The notes below the pieces were generated by a model, which was not told where the DNA came from, did no database searches, and saw only the letters and a program-made list of their open reading frames with translations. Shown piece by piece: positions 8,288 through 16,129 of a DNA stretch of 19,475 nucleotides (within the stretch, counting starts at the first letter, position 1; each line of letters opens with the position of its first letter). The stretch lies in contig JAVBNW010000010.1 in assembly GCA_031551255.1 (NCBI GenBank), positions 1 to 19,475 on the forward strand. Reading direction: 5' to 3'. A program made the position numbers and the translations under genes. This DNA is from JAVBNW01 sp031551255 (GTDB taxonomy: Bacteria > Bacillota > Clostridia > Christensenellales > UBA1750).

Positions 8288-8328
8288 GGTTTCGCCCCTT
8301 TCTAAAAAAACACGTGGCAGCGCAATCC

Positions 8329-8488
8329 TATAGACGACCGGCTTCAAAAGCGGCGTGGACGAGCGATTTTATCGCAGGGCCAGGAGGCGAAGGGAGGCGT
8401 GGCCGACAGCTACGCCGACTGGAGCTCGACGCCGCCATGCGGGAAAAGATCCGCTCGTATGCTCTGCCTTTGGGGCCGGTTGACTATA
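8329..8488 (+). repeat. Repeat element copy B, complete
   Basis: A 160-base element. Its left arm (8329-8365) and right arm (8452-8488) are imperfect inverted repeats; the outer ends TATAG/CTATA match and the inner ends ACGAGCG (8359-8365) and CGCTCGT (8452-8458) match perfectly. The core hairpin is CGTGGC (8398-8403) with GCTACG (8409-8414), which needs one G-U pair. Core and right arm closely match copy A. It separates the mtrB start from the RNA candidate upstream. Confidence 0.85.
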
Positions 8489-8489
8489 A

Positions 8490-8765
8490 TGGAATGCTGC
8501 GCGCGGGCCTCCATGCCGTTGGCATATGTAGGCGCCGGCAGGCTTCGCCCCCCGGCGCCATCCTTCCGCCTGACCTGGTCTTTGCCCCCACACCCGCCGG
8601 CTGGAAGCCTTGCTTGGGCAGTATCGCCGTCACGCCGCTTCTCTCGGGTTTGATCCCGGCCGGGCTTACATCTAGACCGCGCCATGCTCGCCGCCCTTTG
8701 GGCGGTTTACGTGGGCCGCTTTGCCCGCGGCTGGCATCGGCTTGCAACCACAGACGCAAAAGGAC
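8490..8765 (-). ncRNA. Structured RNA candidate 3' of comFC, possibly raiA RNA
   Basis: The gap 8489-8923 has no convincing gene but carries a -10 box (8772-8777) and then about 275 GC-rich bases rich in hairpins on the minus strand. Examples, given in plus-strand bases, are GGCGCCGG (8531-8538) with CCGGCGCC (8552-8559), and CCGCCC (8691-8696) with GGGCGG (8700-8705). Near its two ends the minus-strand segments GCGGGC and GCCCGC could pair to close the molecule. The raiA RNA class is known to sit beside raiA or comFC genes in Bacillota; this one begins about 160 bases after comFC. The class assignment rests on position and general appearance, not on a model match. Ends are approximate, and no intrinsic terminator is seen before copy B. 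Confidence 0.5.
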
Positions 8766-8771
8766 GTACGC

Positions 8772-8800
8772 AGTATAACCCTTTTAGCGCGGTTTTGCTA
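8772..8800 (-). promoter_or_regulatory. Candidate promoter of the structured RNA
   Basis: On minus, TATACT (8772-8777) is a good -10 box. TAGCAA (8795-8800) lies 17 bases upstream and is a weak -35 (three of six). Transcription would begin near 8765, about 160 bases past the comFC stop. Confidence 0.4.
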
Positions 8801-8923
8801 GTCTATTTGGTATAAAACAAGGCGCGGTTTTGTTGCCCGGTTTAAAAAAGTTTCGCATGCCGATATCCGCATTTTTCGAATGGGTAAACAATGCGGTTGC
8901 GAAAATATACAATATGCGGCGAT

Positions 8924-9601
8924 CTACCGTGGTTCATCGCCCATCACAGCTCTTGTGGCGGCCAATACGTTCACGCTTCTCGCGCCCGCCTCAAGAAACG
9001 CCTGCGCGCATGCAGAACAAGTGGCGCCGGTGGTGAGTACGTCGTCAATCAGCGCAATATCCTTGCCCTTTGCCGCGGAGGATGCCTCAAACGCACCGCG
9101 CACGTTCGTCTCGCGTCTATCTTCATCAAGGTCGGCCTGGTTTTTCGTATCACGCTTGCGCCACAGCCAGCCTTCGCGCACAAAGGCCCCGGTTTCGCGG
9201 GCAATCCTCAGCGCAAGCACGGCCGCCTGGTTGTAGCCGCGCTCGGCCATTTTCCTGCGGGAAAGCGGCACCGGCACAAAAATTCTACCTACAAAGCCTT
9301 CCTTGCGCGCCCACGACGCCATAACCGGTGCAAGATAGGCCAGCGCCGGGCGCGCCTCGCCGTGAAATTTAAGCGTTCGAATCATACCGGCGGCACAGCC
9401 GCGATACGCATAGGCGCCGATCGCCAGCCCGTAGGCCCGGCCCTCGTCGCTCGCCTCGCGCTGGTCAATCGTTAAAAGCAATTCGGGCAGCATGTTCAGG
9501 CACGGGCCGCACAGGCCTAAGGTCACATCTTGACGCCCGCCGCAGGCCACGCAAACGCTGAGCGGATACAGCAGGCCCAGTGCAACGTCGGGCAGCTTCA
9601 T
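8924..9601 (-). CDS. comFC: ComF family protein (phosphoribosyltransferase-like)
   Basis: A 225-residue ComFC. The N-terminal zinc-finger pairs C17/C20 and C31/C34 are present, and a type I phosphoribosyltransferase fold ends in the PRPP motif IALIDDVLTTGAT (183-195). Members of this family take part in uptake of transforming DNA in competent Bacillota and are also found in species not known to be competent; the exact reaction is unsettled. Its ATG overlaps the recD2 stop as ATGA, so the two genes are translationally coupled. Pairing with recD2, a DNA helicase, suggests a shared role in DNA processing. No comFA or comEC is in the window. Confidence 0.92.
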   Translation of the reverse strand: MKLPDVALGLLYPLSVCVACGGRQDVTLGLCGPCLNMLPELLLTIDQREASDEGRAYGLAIGAYAYRGCAAGMIRTLKFHGEARPALAYLAPVMASWARKEGFVGRIFVPVPLSRRKMAERGYNQAAVLALRIARETGAFVREGWLWRKRDTKNQADLDEDRRETNVRGAFEASSAAKGKDIALIDDVLTTGATCSACAQAFLEAGARSVNVLAATRAVMGDEPR

Positions 9602-11820
9602 AGGGCGAGTTGTTGGCCAGGCAACGCCTGCGTTAGCGCGTTCAGCCGCGGCGCAAGTTGAGTGTAGCGCGTTACGATGCGGTTGTTTTCCACCATGCGC
9701 GCAATCGTCGCCGAAGAGCCCACCAACACCACCAATTGCCTTGCGCGGGTGACCGCCGTGTACAAAAGATTACGCGTGAGCAGCATCGGCGGGCCGGATA
9801 CGATGGGGATGACCACCGCGGGAAACTCGCTGCCCTGGCTTTTATGGATGGACATCGCATAGCAAAGCTCGATTTCGCTCGCGTTCGCATCGTCGTACAC
9901 CGCGCGGCGCTCGTCGTCAAACAGCACGGTCACCGTATGCTCGCGCGGATCGATGGATTCGATCACGCCGGTATCCCCGTTGAACACCCCGAGGCCTTCT
10001 TCTTCTTGGCGGCCGGTTCTTCGCGTCCAGGCGAGCTGATAGTTGTTGCGGGTCTGCATTACTTTATCGCCCTCGCGCATCAGGCTCTCGCCTACAGATC
10101 GCTCTTTTCTCGCAGGCGACGCCGGGTTGAGCGCCTGCTGAAGCTGGGCATTTAGGCGATGTACCCCCGCCTCGCCCTTTTTCATCGGGCACAGCACCTG
10201 AATCTCGCGCGGGGAAAGGCCGGAAAAGCCCGGCAGCCTTCGCGTAACCAAATCGATGGCGGTAGCGGCCGCGGCAGGCAGGGTATCGCGCCTGTCGAAA
10301 AAGAAATCCCCCTCGCGCGCGTCGAGCACGGGAGATTCGCCTCTGTTGATGCGATGCGCATTTTGAATGATCATGCTCTTGGCCGCCTGCCGAAAGATCT
10401 CGTCTAGGCGCGCGACGGGGATGGCGCCCGAGTCGATGATATCGCGCAGCACATTGCCCGCCCCTACCGACGGAAGCTGATCAACGTCTCCCACCAGCAC
10501 GAGACGCGAACCGGGCTTGGCGGCCCTAAGCAGCGCGCGCATCAGAAATAAATCCACCATAGACATCTCGTCCACGATCAGCGCGTCGAATTCAAGCGGC
10601 GCATCCTGGTTTTTTTGGAAGTAATCCTCCTCGCTGCCCGGGGCGTATTCGAGCAGGCGGTGGATCGTCTTGGCCTCCCGCCCGGAGGCCTCGCTCATGC
10701 GCTTTGCCGCGCGGCCGGTCGGCGCGCACAGCGCCGCCTTGAGCCCGCCTTCCTCGAGCAGGGTGATGATGCAGTTGATAATCGTGGTTTTGCCCGTGCC
10801 GGGCCCGCCGGTAATCACCGAAACGCCTTGCCCCAGCGCGAGCGAAACGGCCTCGCGCTGCCTGGGGGAAAACTCGATGCCCTGCTCCCGCTCAAAATCT
10901 CCGATACCCCTATCGGAAAGCGGATCCCGGGCGGCGGAGTACAGCGCGCTCAGCCGCATCGCTACCTCGCCCTCGGCGGCGAAGTAGCTAGGCAGGTACG
11001 CGAGGGTTTCGCCGTCGATTTCGCGCAAGATGAGCTCCCTGCCGATGGCTAACGCCGCGAGGGCGTTGTCGATGAGCCCGTCGGACGCGTCCAGCAGATC
11101 GCACGCGCGGTCGATGAGCTCGTGGCGGGGCAGGTAGACGTGTCCCTCGCCCGCCGCGGCCTCCCTAAGCGCATGCTTGATGCCCGCGCTTAAGCGGAAA
11201 TCGGAATCCCTTGCGATGCCCATGCGCCCGGCGATGCCGTCGGCGGTGCGAAAGCCGATGCCCGAAATATCGTCCACCAGCCGGTAAGGGTTGCTGCGGA
11301 TGACGTCGGCGGTAGCCGACTCATATTTTTTGTAGATGCGAAGCGCAAACGCCGGGGAGATGTCGTAGTGGCGCATAAAGACCATCGCGCTTTGCATGCC
11401 GCTTTGCTCCGCAAAGCTTTGGACAATCTGCGCGGCGCGCTTGCGCCCGATGCCCGGCACTTCGGCGATGCGGTCGGGGTTCATCTGCATCACTTCCAGA
11501 GCATCCGCCCCGAACGATTCTACGATGGCGCGCGCGGTGGTGGGGCCGATGCCGCGGATAAGGCCCGACGCAAGATAGCGCTCGATATCCTCAAGCTGCG
11601 TCGGGGGCGCGGAGTCGTAGCTTTCTACCTTCAATTGCGGGCCGAACGTCGGATGCTCGCCCCAGACGCCGCGCAGCGTTACTCGCTCGCCCTCTGCGAT
11701 AAAGGGCATGGTGCCCACCGCCGCGAATTCTTCGCGGCCCGCGCGCACCTCGAGCACCGTGTAGCCATTTTGCTCGTTGCGAAAGATGATGGATGTTATG
11801 ATGCCAGTGAGCTCCGCCAT
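9598..11820 (-). CDS. recD2: ATP-dependent RecD2 DNA helicase
   Basis: A 740-residue SF1 5'-3' helicase of the RecD2 (RecD-like, not RecBC-associated) type, with the long N-terminal region characteristic of RecD2. An OB-like N-terminus is followed by helix-hairpin-helix motifs (RGIGPTTARAI near 89, VPGIGRKRAAQI near 121), Walker A GGPGTGKTT (338-346), the DEMSMVD motif II, and a C-terminal HKSQGSEFP motif of the UvrD/RecD fold. RecD2 unwinds DNA during repair and replication-fork maintenance. The frame opens with GTG at 11826, but GGAGG lies six bases before ATG 11820, which was chosen. The gene is the first of a pair with comFC; copy C of the repeat lies just upstream. Confidence 0.95.
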   Translation of the reverse strand: MAELTGIITSIIFRNEQNGYTVLEVRAGREEFAAVGTMPFIAEGERVTLRGVWGEHPTFGPQLKVESYDSAPPTQLEDIERYLASGLIRGIGPTTARAIVESFGADALEVMQMNPDRIAEVPGIGRKRAAQIVQSFAEQSGMQSAMVFMRHYDISPAFALRIYKKYESATADVIRSNPYRLVDDISGIGFRTADGIAGRMGIARDSDFRLSAGIKHALREAAAGEGHVYLPRHELIDRACDLLDASDGLIDNALAALAIGRELILREIDGETLAYLPSYFAAEGEVAMRLSALYSAARDPLSDRGIGDFEREQGIEFSPRQREAVSLALGQGVSVITGGPGTGKTTIINCIITLLEEGGLKAALCAPTGRAAKRMSEASGREAKTIHRLLEYAPGSEEDYFQKNQDAPLEFDALIVDEMSMVDLFLMRALLRAAKPGSRLVLVGDVDQLPSVGAGNVLRDIIDSGAIPVARLDEIFRQAAKSMIIQNAHRINRGESPVLDAREGDFFFDRRDTLPAAAATAIDLVTRRLPGFSGLSPREIQVLCPMKKGEAGVHRLNAQLQQALNPASPARKERSVGESLMREGDKVMQTRNNYQLAWTRRTGRQEEEGLGVFNGDTGVIESIDPREHTVTVLFDDERRAVYDDANASEIELCYAMSIHKSQGSEFPAVVIPIVSGPPMLLTRNLLYTAVTRARQLVVLVGSSATIARMVENNRIVTRYTQLAPRLNALTQALPGQQLAL

Positions 11821-11843
11821 GCGCACCCTCCAAAGGAAACTAT

Positions 11844-12000
11844 GCCACCGCCCCTGAAAATTCGAGCAAAATGAGCGAACAGTTTTTTCGCCTCCGCGCG
11901 AAGGCGGAGGGAGGCGTGGCCGGCAGCCACGTCGACCGACGATGACGACACGGAGCGGAAAAAGCGCCGCTCAGATGTTCCGGTTTTCAGGGGCGGTGGC
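11844..12000 (+). repeat. Repeat element copy C with perfect 17-bp outer arms
   Basis: A 157-base element bounded by a perfect 17-bp inverted repeat: GCCACCGCCCCTGAAAA (11844-11860) and its complement (11984-12000). Inner ends TGAGCG (11872-11877) and CGCTCA (11968-11973) pair too. The core has two perfect hairpins, CCTCCGC/GCGGAGG (11891-11910) and CGTGGC/GCCACG (11914-11930). It lies between the end of the diguanylate cyclase gene and the start of recD2. No other feature explains the 256-base gap. Confidence 0.85.
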
Positions 12001-12076
12001 TATGTGGTTCATCTTAACGCGAACATGCGCTCGCTGTCAATGCGCGGCGCATGCAAAAGGCATCGCAATATATTTG

Positions 12077-13165
12077 CTAAGAAACGACCCTGTTTCTGCC
12101 GCCTTCTTTCGCTTTGTACAGGTTGATGTCGGCGCTTTCGACGAAGGATGAGTACGATATGCCCTTGGTGTACGCGCCCACGCCGCAGCTAACCGTTATG
12201 CTGCCGCCGTGCGCCCAACGTGTTTCCCGCAGTTTTTTCGTGCATAGGGAGATTTTCCATAAAGCGCCCTCGACATCGTTGCCCTTGAAGAGAATCAGGA
12301 ATTCCTCGCCCCCATAGCGGCCGAACACCTCGTCCTCGCCAAGGCACGACCCGATCAGTTGGGCGAGCTTAATGAGCACCTCATCGCCATATACATGGCC
12401 GTAGCTATCGTTGATGCGCTTGAAATGGTCGATATCCAGGATGCACACGGTGAGCGGCTGACCGCTGTCGTACGCCTTGCGCATTTCTTCATCGAGACAG
12501 GATGTCAAAAAGCGCCGGTTGTAAACGCCGGTCAGCGGGTCGGTCAGCGCCATTTCTTCTAATTTTTTCGCCATGTTCTCGGCCTCGAACTTTGCCCTTT
12601 TATAGCGGGCCAAAACGATGAACACGAGGGTTACGCTTACCGTGAAGCTGGAAATGAGGCCGATGATCAAATCGATATACCAAGCCTCGCGGTTTGGATA
12701 GGGGACAAAGATGTCGGGATAGAGCATCTCCAAGTAGATAAATGTGCAAAACATCAGAACCGTTACGCACGAGAGAATCGCGCGAAACTTCCCTTGAAAG
12801 ATGATCACTACCACCAGCCCGCTCATAATGACAAAGGGCATGGTAGAGCCTGTTGCCCCGCCCGTGCTGAACCACAGAAAGGGGAACAGTACAAAAATCG
12901 CGTAAAACACGACGATGACCGACGTGCCACGCCAGCGCTTGGTGGCTATGGAGTAGGCGATGCACGCGATGTCGATGACGATGTTGAGCGAGGGAACGAG
13001 CAGCGACACAGCGTTAAGACCCAAAGAAGAGTTCCCAACCAGACCGACGGTCGACATAAAAATGCCCGACAGCGCAACGAGGATGAAAATCATATGCTCG
13101 AGCGCGATATTCCGGCCGAATATCCCGGCAAAGATATTGACGACTTTTTCTTTCATTAAACGCAT
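12077..13165 (-). CDS. Membrane-bound diguanylate cyclase (GGDEF)
   Basis: About 362 residues: a hydrophobic N-terminal half with around six membrane helices, a short linker with ALTDPLTGVYNRR, and a C-terminal GGDEF domain whose active-site loop is GGEEF (285-289), a functional variant. It should make cyclic di-GMP from two GTP. The product-inhibition RxxD motif is missing; the aligned residues are GEDE. The frame opens at 13336, but none of the earlier ATGs has a ribosome site; ATG 13165 has AAGGAG about 13 bases upstream and is preferred, with ATG 13156 also possible. A candidate promoter (TTGCGC 13393-13398, TATGGT 13370-13375, 17 bases apart) overlaps the end of the upstream permease gene, giving a leader of about 200 bases. 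Confidence 0.9.
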   Translation of the reverse strand: MRLMKEKVVNIFAGIFGRNIALEHMIFILVALSGIFMSTVGLVGNSSLGLNAVSLLVPSLNIVIDIACIAYSIATKRWRGTSVIVVFYAIFVLFPFLWFSTGGATGSTMPFVIMSGLVVVIIFQGKFRAILSCVTVLMFCTFIYLEMLYPDIFVPYPNREAWYIDLIIGLISSFTVSVTLVFIVLARYKRAKFEAENMAKKLEEMALTDPLTGVYNRRFLTSCLDEEMRKAYDSGQPLTVCILDIDHFKRINDSYGHVYGDEVLIKLAQLIGSCLGEDEVFGRYGGEEFLILFKGNDVEGALWKISLCTKKLRETRWAHGGSITVSCGVGAYTKGISYSSFVESADINLYKAKEGGRNRVVS

Positions 13166-13389
13166 GAGGCAATACAGGCTCCTTGTGGTTGTAATATAAT
13201 TGAATGAAATTAGGATTGTGAGACTGAGGAGCGACAAATGAATCATAATATTGGGAACACCCGATATACATCCACATTTTTGAGGATATACGGGCGATTC
13301 AAAAAAGCGCTCCCGCGCAGAGATCATCGCCTGCATGGTATCATTTGTAAGCTTATTGAGAACGATTCAACCATACTATACTTTTCGCC

Positions 13390-14196
13390 TTAGCGCAATA
13401 CCCGTTTCTGAAAAAAGAATGTTAGCAAAAAGGCGGCGCCCATTAGCAGAACGACCGTAGCGCCCGCGGCGGTATCCAGCACATAGGAAAGCGTAAGCCC
13501 ACCTACGCCGCTTACGAGGGCCAGCGCGACGGCGACGATCTGGTATGCGCGCATATTGCGCGCGATGTTGCGCGCGGCGGCGGCGGGCAGAATGAGCATC
13601 GCGTTGATGATCAGCGTCCCGACATAGCGTATCGAGAGCATTACCACCACGGCGATGAGCAGCGTAAAGCTCAGATGTACCGCGCGGGCGTTCACGCCCC
13701 GGCTGCGCGCCAGAGGCTCGCTGACGCCCAAGAGAACCAGGTGATTGTAGCAGATGCCAAAGTAGATGAGCGTTGCCGTCAGCGCCCCGGCGAGCACCCA
13801 GATGTCGCCCGGGGCCACGGACAAAAGATCGCCCACCAACAGTGCCGAATACTTCGCAAAGCCTCCCCCGCGCGAAAGCAGCACCACGCCCAGCGCCACC
13901 GTCAACGACGACAGCACGCCGATGAGCGCATCAAAAGCAAGGCTTGCACGGCTCTGCATCGCCCACAGCGCCACCGCGTACAGAATGCCGAACGCCACCA
14001 ACGCCAACGGAGAATCCGCTACGCCCAAAAGTGCGCCGATCGCCACGCCGCACAGTGCGCCGTGTCCCAGGGATTCGGAAAAAAACGTCATGCCGCGCGA
14101 TACCACCATCGTACCCAGCAACGCGTACATTGGCCCGATCAGCAGCACGGCGATCAGGGCGTTGCGCATGAACAGAAGATCAAACGGATTGCTCAT
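13390..14196 (-). CDS. znuB: Metal ABC transporter permease (ZnuB/MntB family)
   Basis: A 268-residue integral membrane protein of the ABC-3 permease family, with many hydrophobic helices from residue 10 onward and the family segment RGMTFFSESLGHGAL near 38-52. It forms the channel through which zinc, or possibly manganese or iron, crosses the membrane. The frame extends upstream to 14349, but ATG 14196 overlaps the stop of the ATP-binding gene as ATGA and starts the conserved sequence, so it was chosen. It is the last gene of the three-gene unit; no terminator was seen between its stop and the diguanylate cyclase. Confidence 0.92.
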   Translation of the reverse strand: MSNPFDLLFMRNALIAVLLIGPMYALLGTMVVSRGMTFFSESLGHGALCGVAIGALLGVADSPLALVAFGILYAVALWAMQSRASLAFDALIGVLSSLTVALGVVLLSRGGGFAKYSALLVGDLLSVAPGDIWVLAGALTATLIYFGICYNHLVLLGVSEPLARSRGVNARAVHLSFTLLIAVVVMLSIRYVGTLIINAMLILPAAAARNIARNMRAYQIVAVALALVSGVGGLTLSYVLDTAAGATVVLLMGAAFLLTFFFQKRVLR

Positions 14197-14948
14197 GGCG
14201 CCGCCTCCCCAAAGCCGAATGCCTCGCGAAATGCTTCGCCGGAAAACACGTCGGCGGGCGTACCTACATCTAACACCGTCGTGCGCAAAAGCACCACCCG
14301 GTCGGCGTGGCGGCGCACCGCGCCTAGATCGTGCGAGACGAGGATGCACGTCAGATCAAACGAGCGGCGCACTTCGTCCACCACGGCGTAGAAGCGTTCA
14401 AGGCCTATAGCATCCACGCCGGATACCGGCTCGTCGAGCAGCAGCACATCCGGCGCGGGCAAGAGCGCCAGCGCCAGCAGCACCCGCTGCAGCTCTCCGC
14501 CGGATAGCGCGCCCAACCGCCGGCCCGCCAGCGAGTCGGCGCCGATGGCCGAAAGGGCCTTGCCGGCCTCCTTGCGCGCGCGCTCGCTCGGGCCGAGGAA
14601 CGCTGGGCGGCGGCTCGTGGCGGAGGCAAATAGATCTTCCACCGTTAGGGGAGCGAGCTTGTCCAAATCCATCGACTGGGGCACATATCCCATGCGCGGC
14701 AGGCGGGAAGGGCCACCTTGCGCGCCCTCGAACCACACTCTTCCCGTATAGGGCACAAGGCCCAGCAGCGCGCGCAGAAGCGTCGTCTTTCCCGCGCCGT
14801 TGGGGCCGATCAGGGCGGTAAGCTCTCCGCAGTGAATGTGCAAATTGATATCGCGTAGCGCCTCGTGCCCTCCCAACTGCACACCCACATGTTCAAGGCG
14901 AGTGCAGCACAACCCGCAGGCGGACGCCGCGCGTTCGTGCCTCGTCAT
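14193..14948 (-). CDS. znuC: Metal ABC transporter ATP-binding protein (ZnuC/MntA-like)
   Basis: A 251-residue ABC ATPase with Walker A GPNGAGKTT near 48-56, signature LSGGELQR, Walker B VLLLDEPVSGVD and a switch histidine in LVSHD. The N-terminal 15 residues hold two cysteines (ACGLCC) before the domain, a slightly unusual extension. It powers transport through the adjacent permease. Its ATG overlaps the binding-protein stop and its stop overlaps the permease ATG, both as ATGA, which argues for coupled translation. Metal preference cannot be read from this subunit; the histidine-rich partner favours zinc. Confidence 0.93.
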   Translation of the reverse strand: MTRHERAASACGLCCTRLEHVGVQLGGHEALRDINLHIHCGELTALIGPNGAGKTTLLRALLGLVPYTGRVWFEGAQGGPSRLPRMGYVPQSMDLDKLAPLTVEDLFASATSRRPAFLGPSERARKEAGKALSAIGADSLAGRRLGALSGGELQRVLLALALLPAPDVLLLDEPVSGVDAIGLERFYAVVDEVRRSFDLTCILVSHDLGAVRRHADRVVLLRTTVLDVGTPADVFSGEAFREAFGFGEAAP

Positions 14949-15862
14949 GGTTCATATCCCAGCGCAAGGTCGATGGATACGGCGTTGTAGTCCATCGCCT
15001 TAAGATAGGCGTCCGGGTCATCCCCATCGCCGCTTACCGCCGAATCGAGGGGAAATACCAGTACGCCGGTCTCGCGCGACAGAGCCTCTGCGGCCGGATC
15101 GTCCGCATACTGAAGCTCGCTGAAGATGATGACGGCTCCCTCCGAGCGAATCGTGGCCGCCGCCTGGGCAAGCTCCTTTGCGCTGAGCTGTGCCTCGGGC
15201 TCCGTTTTGATGACGGCCACGATATCCAACTGAAACTCCCGGGCAAAATACTCCAGCGAATCGTGCAGCACGGCGACCTTCACGCCCGCGTATGGCGCCA
15301 GCGTCGTATGCATGTTGCTCTGCAAATCCAGCAGGGCGTTGATATACTCCTGCGCGTTGGCGGCATACTGATCGGCGTGCTTAGGGTCCCAATCCATCAG
15401 GCCGTCGCGGATGCGCTCCGCCTGGTAGATCGCCCCCTCCGGGGAAACCCATACATGCGGGTTGCCCTCTTCCTGATCGTGGCCGTGCCCCTCGTGGCCT
15501 TCGCCTTCGTACGACGGAAGGGGTTCGTAGCCCTCCGAGGCGTCGATCGCGGATTTTCCGCTGAGGAGCTTATCCAAAAAGCTCTCCATGCCCATGCCGT
15601 TCATTACCACGATGCCCGCCTGCTCCACACGCTGCCGGTCCCCCGCGGTGAGCTGGTAGTCATGCAGGCACCCTGCGGTAGGCGGCGCGAGCATCGCAAC
15701 CGAAACGCCGTCTACGCCGGCGGCAATGTTCGCCGTTGCGACATAAATTGGGAAGAATGTGGTGAGGATGATCGCCTCGCCTGTCTCCTGTGCGGGAGAG
15801 CAGCCTGTAAAGGACATAAGGGCGATCAAAAGCGTCAGAACAAAAGGGATGGATTTCTTCAT
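14945..15862 (-). CDS. znuA: Metal-binding lipoprotein of ABC transporter (ZnuA-like)
   Basis: A 305-residue extracellular solute-binding lipoprotein of the cluster A-I family. A signal peptide ends at lipobox SFTGC, with C21 lipidated. Metal ligands expected for the family are visible: His in PTAGCLHDYQ, His in NPHVWVSP, Glu in IIFSELQ and Asp in FPLDS. Between the first two is a His/Glu/Asp-rich loop (GHEGHGHDQEEG), typical of zinc-specific members. The open frame runs to 16195, but AAGGAG nine bases before ATG 15862 and the signal peptide fix the start. It leads the operon behind a near-consensus promoter and a leader of about 185 bases. Zinc is the likeliest substrate; manganese is the alternative. 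Confidence 0.92.
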   Translation of the reverse strand: MKKSIPFVLTLLIALMSFTGCSPAQETGEAIILTTFFPIYVATANIAAGVDGVSVAMLAPPTAGCLHDYQLTAGDRQRVEQAGIVVMNGMGMESFLDKLLSGKSAIDASEGYEPLPSYEGEGHEGHGHDQEEGNPHVWVSPEGAIYQAERIRDGLMDWDPKHADQYAANAQEYINALLDLQSNMHTTLAPYAGVKVAVLHDSLEYFAREFQLDIVAVIKTEPEAQLSAKELAQAAATIRSEGAVIIFSELQYADDPAAEALSRETGVLVFPLDSAVSGDGDDPDAYLKAMDYNAVSIDLALGYEP

Positions 15863-16048
15863 GCATCTTGGCTCCTTGGTCATTAGTTCTCTTGCGAAGC
15901 TTAAGACGAGGGTGGAGGGGGATACCTGCGCATCGCGCTTGTTTTGCCGTTCTTGCCGCGGCCTTAGAGTTTCGCAAGAAGTCCATTGATCGGCGCGCAG
16001 CCGGCCCGGCACCCTACGCCCGCTCTCAAGCTGCGCCCACTTATTCGC
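15863..16048 (-). promoter_or_regulatory. Long structured leader of the metal transporter operon
   Basis: From the predicted transcript start near 16048 to the znuA ATG there are about 185 bases. TCTTGCGAA and TTCGCAAGA (plus-strand 15890-15898 and 15971-15979) can form a 9-bp stem, extended inside by TAAG/CTTA (15902-15905 with 15963-15966). The stem ends about 10 bases before the AAGGAG ribosome site. A smaller hairpin GCGC-GAT-GCGC lies in the loop. No T-run terminator is present, so any control would act on translation or on protein binding. No known riboswitch motif was recognised. Confidence 0.4.
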
Positions 16049-16054
16049 GCTGTC

Positions 16055-16083
16055 AGTATACGGCGCGGCCTGCGGCCTGTCAA
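16055..16083 (-). promoter_or_regulatory. Strong promoter of the metal transporter operon
   Basis: The minus strand has a perfect -35 TTGACA (16078-16083), a 17-base spacer and TATACT (16055-16060, five of six). A gene with so strong a promoter usually needs a repressor or leader control; a dyad lies just upstream. Confidence 0.75.
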
Positions 16084-16094
16084 ACAGCGGCAAA

Positions 16095-16114
16095 GTATGA
16101 TCAATTAACCATAC
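16095..16114 (-). promoter_or_regulatory. Dyad-symmetric site upstream of the znuA promoter
   Basis: GTATGATCAATTAACCATAC on plus is an imperfect palindrome, 16 of 20 positions symmetric, centred on AATT. It lies 11 bases upstream of the znuA -35 and about 16 bases upstream of the murG -35. It shares TAATTGATCA (minus) with the Fur-box-like site of feoA. A metal-dependent regulator is a reasonable guess. Confidence 0.35.
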
Positions 16115-16129
16115 GTTTTCGCGTTGTCG

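Noticed and set aside
8550..8580. SRP RNA-like string (CCAGGTCAGG followed by CGGAAGGA) on minus
   Set aside because: The bases closing the tetraloop and the AGCAGCC side of the conserved loop are missing, and part of the string belongs to a competing perfect hairpin.
8484..8759. 91-residue minus-strand frame in the RNA region
   Set aside because: It is rich in Arg, Gly and Pro, has no Shine-Dalgarno site and overlaps strong hairpins; structured RNA is the better explanation.
8314..8778. 154-residue plus-strand frame through repeat B and the RNA region
   Set aside because: Its first part is translated repeat element and the rest is the complement of the structured RNA; no start signal.
14197..14349. 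N-terminal extension of the ZnuB frame
   Set aside because: It is arginine-rich antisense-like sequence overlapping znuC; the ATGA junction marks the true start.
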